Source of the DNA: DASTCC01 sp035711465
Lineage (GTDB): Bacteria > Acidobacteriota > Vicinamibacteria > Vicinamibacterales > SCN-69-37
NCBI GenBank assembly: GCA_035711465.1
Contig: DASTCC010000461.1
Span: 1-9,630 of the forward strand
DNA length: 9,630 bases
Direction: 5' to 3'
The first letter of the stretch is position 1. Each line of letters begins with the position of its first letter. The notes under the pieces were generated by a model that worked only from the letters and a program-made list of their open reading frames with translations, had not been told where the DNA came from and ran no database searches. Positions 7,045 to 9,630 of this stretch are shown here, piece by piece. The position numbers and the translations under genes were made by a program.

Positions 7045-9630
7045 ATGTCGGCTGACCCTCGACAGCTCCGCCCCTTTCTGCGCGTCGCGCTGCCCGTCGC
7101 CGTCGCCGCGGTCTTCGTGTTCCTGGCGATCCTGAACGTCGCGCTGGTGAAGACGTGGCGGCCGGAAGCCGAGGACGGCGTGCTCTGGGTGACGGTCGGC
7201 AAGAGCGTCGTGGCGAGCGACGTGCCGCCGGAGAGCGCCGGCGCGCGCGCCGGCATCCGGGCTGACGACGAGCTGATTCAGGTCGACGGCACCGACATCC
7301 AGTCCGTGCAGGACCTCATCGCCATCTTCCACGACGCCGTCGAAGGGCAGCGGCTCGAGTACGTCGTGATGCGCAACGCGACGAGCGAGCTGATCACGGT
7401 GCCGCTGCAGCTGATGCCGTCGGTGCCGAACGGCCTGTACTTCTCGCTCGCGCTCGTCGGCATCATGGCGATCGTCGTCGGCGCATCGGTCAGGCTGCGG
7501 CGACCGAACGACTCGGCGACGCTGCACTTTTTCTGGCTCACGGTCGCCTTCTTCGGCGGGTTCGCGTTCACGATCAGCGGCCGTCTCGATCGGCTCGATT
7601 ACTTCTTCTACTGGGCGGACGCGATTGCGTGGCTGGCGCTGCCGCCGATGTTCCTGCACTTCGCGCTGGTGTTCCCCGAGCGTCCGAACGCGTGGGTGCG
7701 TACCGACGCGGGCCGCGCCATTCTGCCGATCTTCTACGTGCCGGCGCTGCTGCTCGGCGGCGCGCGCGTCTGGCTGATGGCCGGGCGGCTCGGCAGTCCG
7801 GCCGGCGCCGAGATGCTGCAGCTGATCGAGACGCTCGATCTCCTGTATCTGGTCACGTGTCTGCTCGCCGGGCTGGCGCTGATGGTGCGGGCGCTGACCA
7901 GGCTGCGCTCGGTGACCGCGCGCCGGCAGCTGCGCTGGATCGTCTGGGGCTCGTCGGTGGGCGCGGTGCCGTTCGTGCTGCTCTACGTCGTGCCGTTTCT
8001 GGCCGGCCGGTCGCTGCCGCTCTCGCAGTACACCGCGGTGCTGCTCGGCTGCATCCCGCTGTCGTTCGCGTCGGCGATCGTCCGCTACCGGTTGATGGAC
8101 ATCGAGGTCATCCTCAAGAAGGGCCTCGTCGTCACCGCCGTCGGCCTGCTGCTGGTGCTGCTCTACGGCGCGACGCTGGAGCTGGCGGCTCTCGTGCTCG
8201 GCACCGATCAGGAGCGCAGCAGTTTCTGGGCGCTGTTGGCGACGCTCGTGGTGGTGGTCGTGGCGCCGTGGCTCTGGAATGCCATCCAGGGCGGACTCGA
8301 TCGCCTCTACTATCGCGATCGGTACGACTACCGCCGGGCGCTGCTGACGTTCGCGCGCGAGCTCAACACCGAGCTCGATCTCAACCGCCTGAGCTCGCGT
8401 CTGGTCGAACGGATCCGCGAGACGCTCGGCGTCGATCGATTCGCGCTGCTGGTGCCGGATCATCCCGCCGAGACGCCCGGACGGTTCGTGCCCGTCGCCT
8501 CCGAGGGCTTCGATCCGAATCAGCATCCGGTGATCGCCGCTGACTCGACGCTGTCGGCGCGCCTGCTCGAAGGCCAGACCGTCGTCATCGACGATCCGGT
8601 GCCGCTGCGCCGGATGTCGGGTGACGATGCCGCGCCGTGGCGCGACGTCGGGTTGTACAGCTTCGTGCCGTGCGTCTCGAAGGAGGGCACGATCGCGGTG
8701 CTCGCCGCGGGCCGGCGTCCGCATGGCGAGCCGCTCAACAGCGAAGACATGTCGCTGCTTGGCGCGGTCGCCGGCCAGGCGGCGGCGGCGCTGGAGAACG
8801 CGCGGCTCTACGGCCAGCTCGAGTCGAAGGCGCGCGAGATCGAGCGGCTGCGCGAGTTCGGCGACAGCGTCGTCGAGTCGCTCTCGGACGGGCTCGTCGT
8901 CGTCGATCTCGAGGAGCGGGTGCTGCGGTGGAACCGCCGCATGGAGGCGCTGCTCGGCATCGATCGCGGCCGCGCCGTCGGCCGGAAGCTCGAGACGCTG
9001 TTCGAGCCGTCGTTCGTCGAAAGTCTCCAGTCGGCGCGTCGGGATACGCCGGCTGGCGCGACGCTGCGGGTGCCGCTGGCGGCCGGGCACGGCGCCGAGC
9101 GGCGCATGCTGCTGGTCAACGCGTCGATCGCGCCGTTCCAGACGCAGGGTGGCCAGGCGGGCTGGATCCTGGTCGTCGAAGACATCACCGATCGCGCGAA
9201 CCTCGAGGAGCAGCTCCGGCTCTCCGAGAAGATGGCGGCGATCGGCCTGCTCGCCGCCGGCGTCGCGCACGAGGTCAACACGCCGCTCACCGGCATCTCG
9301 AGCTTCACGCAGATGCTGCTGGAGCGCGCCGAGCCGAACGATCCGAAGACGCAGCTGCTCGAGAAGATCGAGCGGCAGACGTTCCGCGCCGCCAAGATCA
9401 TCAGCAGCCTGCTGAACCTGGCGCGGCCGTCGACGAGCGACGCCGGTCCGGTCGATCTGAACGCGGTGATCGGCGACGTGCTCTCACTGCTCGAACATCA
9501 GTTCAGGACCAGCAAGATCCAGGTGCGCAAGGAACTGGTCGGCAACGGCGCGGTGGTGCGGGGCGTCGAGTACAAGCTGCAGCAGGTCTTCCTCAATCTC
9601 TTTCTCAACGCCCGTGACGCGATGCCGCGC
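7045..9630 (+). CDS. PDZ-containing multi-pass membrane sensor histidine kinase (GAF-PAS-HisKA, C-terminus cut by window edge)
   Basis: A membrane sensor kinase that would autophosphorylate on H742 and pass the phosphate to a response regulator not in the window. The visible 862 residues, in order: TM helix 13-35; a PDZ-like domain about 48-115 (SAGARAGIRADDELIQVDG), probably periplasmic; about nine further TM helices between 131 and 413; a juxtamembrane LDRLYYRDRYDYRRALLTFA (418-437); a GAF domain about 440-590; a short coiled linker; a PAS domain about 600-715 (LSDGLVVVDLEERVLRWNR); HisKA with H-box GVAHEVNTPLTGISSF; and the HATPase N-box VFLNLFLNARDAM, where the window ends. The G boxes are missing only because of the edge. 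H-box and N-box resemble the NtrB/ZraS class, so a sigma54-type NtrC regulator is a likely partner. The ATG at 7045 is the first in-frame start after a stop at 7018; no good Shine-Dalgarno precedes it. The 171-bp gap upstream shows no convincing promoter or gene. Confidence 0.92.
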   Translation, partial: MSADPRQLRPFLRVALPVAVAAVFVFLAILNVALVKTWRPEAEDGVLWVTVGKSVVASDVPPESAGARAGIRADDELIQVDGTDIQSVQDLIAIFHDAVEGQRLEYVVMRNATSELITVPLQLMPSVPNGLYFSLALVGIMAIVVGASVRLRRPNDSATLHFFWLTVAFFGGFAFTISGRLDRLDYFFYWADAIAWLALPPMFLHFALVFPERPNAWVRTDAGRAILPIFYVPALLLGGARVWLMAGRLGSPAGAEMLQLIETLDLLYLVTCLLAGLALMVRALTRLRSVTARRQLRWIVWGSSVGAVPFVLLYVVPFLAGRSLPLSQYTAVLLGCIPLSFASAIVRYRLMDIEVILKKGLVVTAVGLLLVLLYGATLELAALVLGTDQERSSFWALLATLVVVVVAPWLWNAIQGGLDRLYYRDRYDYRRALLTFARELNTELDLNRLSSRLVERIRETLGVDRFALLVPDHPAETPGRFVPVASEGFDPNQHPVIAADSTLSARLLEGQTVVIDDPVPLRRMSGDDAAPWRDVGLYSFVPCVSKEGTIAVLAAGRRPHGEPLNSEDMSLLGAVAGQAAAALENARLYGQLESKAREIERLREFGDSVVESLSDGLVVVDLEERVLRWNRRMEALLGIDRGRAVGRKLETLFEPSFVESLQSARRDTPAGATLRVPLAAGHGAERRMLLVNASIAPFQTQGGQAGWILVVEDITDRANLEEQLRLSEKMAAIGLLAAGVAHEVNTPLTGISSFTQMLLERAEPNDPKTQLLEKIERQTFRAAKIISSLLNLARPSTSDAGPVDLNAVIGDVLSLLEHQFRTSKIQVRKELVGNGAVVRGVEYKLQQVFLNLFLNARDAMPR

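Noticed and set aside
4951..9270. A 1439-codon open reading frame on the minus strand opposite the barrel protein and the kinase.
   Set aside because: It is antisense to two well-supported genes and crosses their intergenic gap. Its product is dominated by Arg, His, Asp, Ala and Gln with no domain, as expected for the complementary frame of GC-rich genes.

Overview
The window is GC-rich chromosomal DNA of a free-living Gram-negative bacterium. An outer-membrane barrel protein with an N-terminal carboxypeptidase-regulatory-like domain, a PDZ-containing multi-pass histidine kinase and a stand-alone acyl-CoA mutase large subunit together suggest Acidobacteriota, perhaps Vicinamibacteria. That placement is inferred from gene style, not from a marker gene. 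I see no rRNA, tRNA, CRISPR array, insertion sequence or phage gene.

Layout. (1) Positions 1-2195, minus strand: a methylmalonyl-CoA mutase-type large subunit, then, overlapping its end by 17 nt, a Dpp/Opp-type ABC transporter ATPase that runs off the left edge. (2) 2196-2457: a divergent control region. It holds a good sigma70-like promoter whose spacer is covered by a 22-bp inverted repeat (rightward), and a second promoter (leftward) that would start the mutase mRNA almost exactly on its GTG codon. (3) 2458-2754, plus strand: a small unrecognised 98-residue protein behind a roughly 140-nt leader with two hairpins. (4) 2755-2836: a tandem/inverted repeat forming a strong hairpin between convergent genes. 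(5) 2830-4894, minus strand: enolase followed after 1 nt by 2,3-bisphosphoglycerate-dependent phosphoglycerate mutase, two consecutive glycolytic steps in one translationally coupled pair. (6) 4895-5001: a short divergent promoter region. (7) 5002-6873, plus strand: a secreted CarboxypepD_reg plus beta-barrel protein without a recognisable TonB plug. (8) 7045-9630, plus strand: a large sensor histidine kinase (TM, PDZ, about nine TM, GAF, PAS, HisKA, start of HATPase) cut by the right edge.

The two glycolytic genes clearly work together. The mutase/transporter pair is physically linked but its functional link is unknown. The barrel protein and the envelope-facing kinase are adjacent and co-oriented, which is suggestive only. 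Nothing here is a clearly new system. The points most worth following are the operator-controlled small gene at 2286-2754, the PDZ sensor kinase, and the plug-less barrel.
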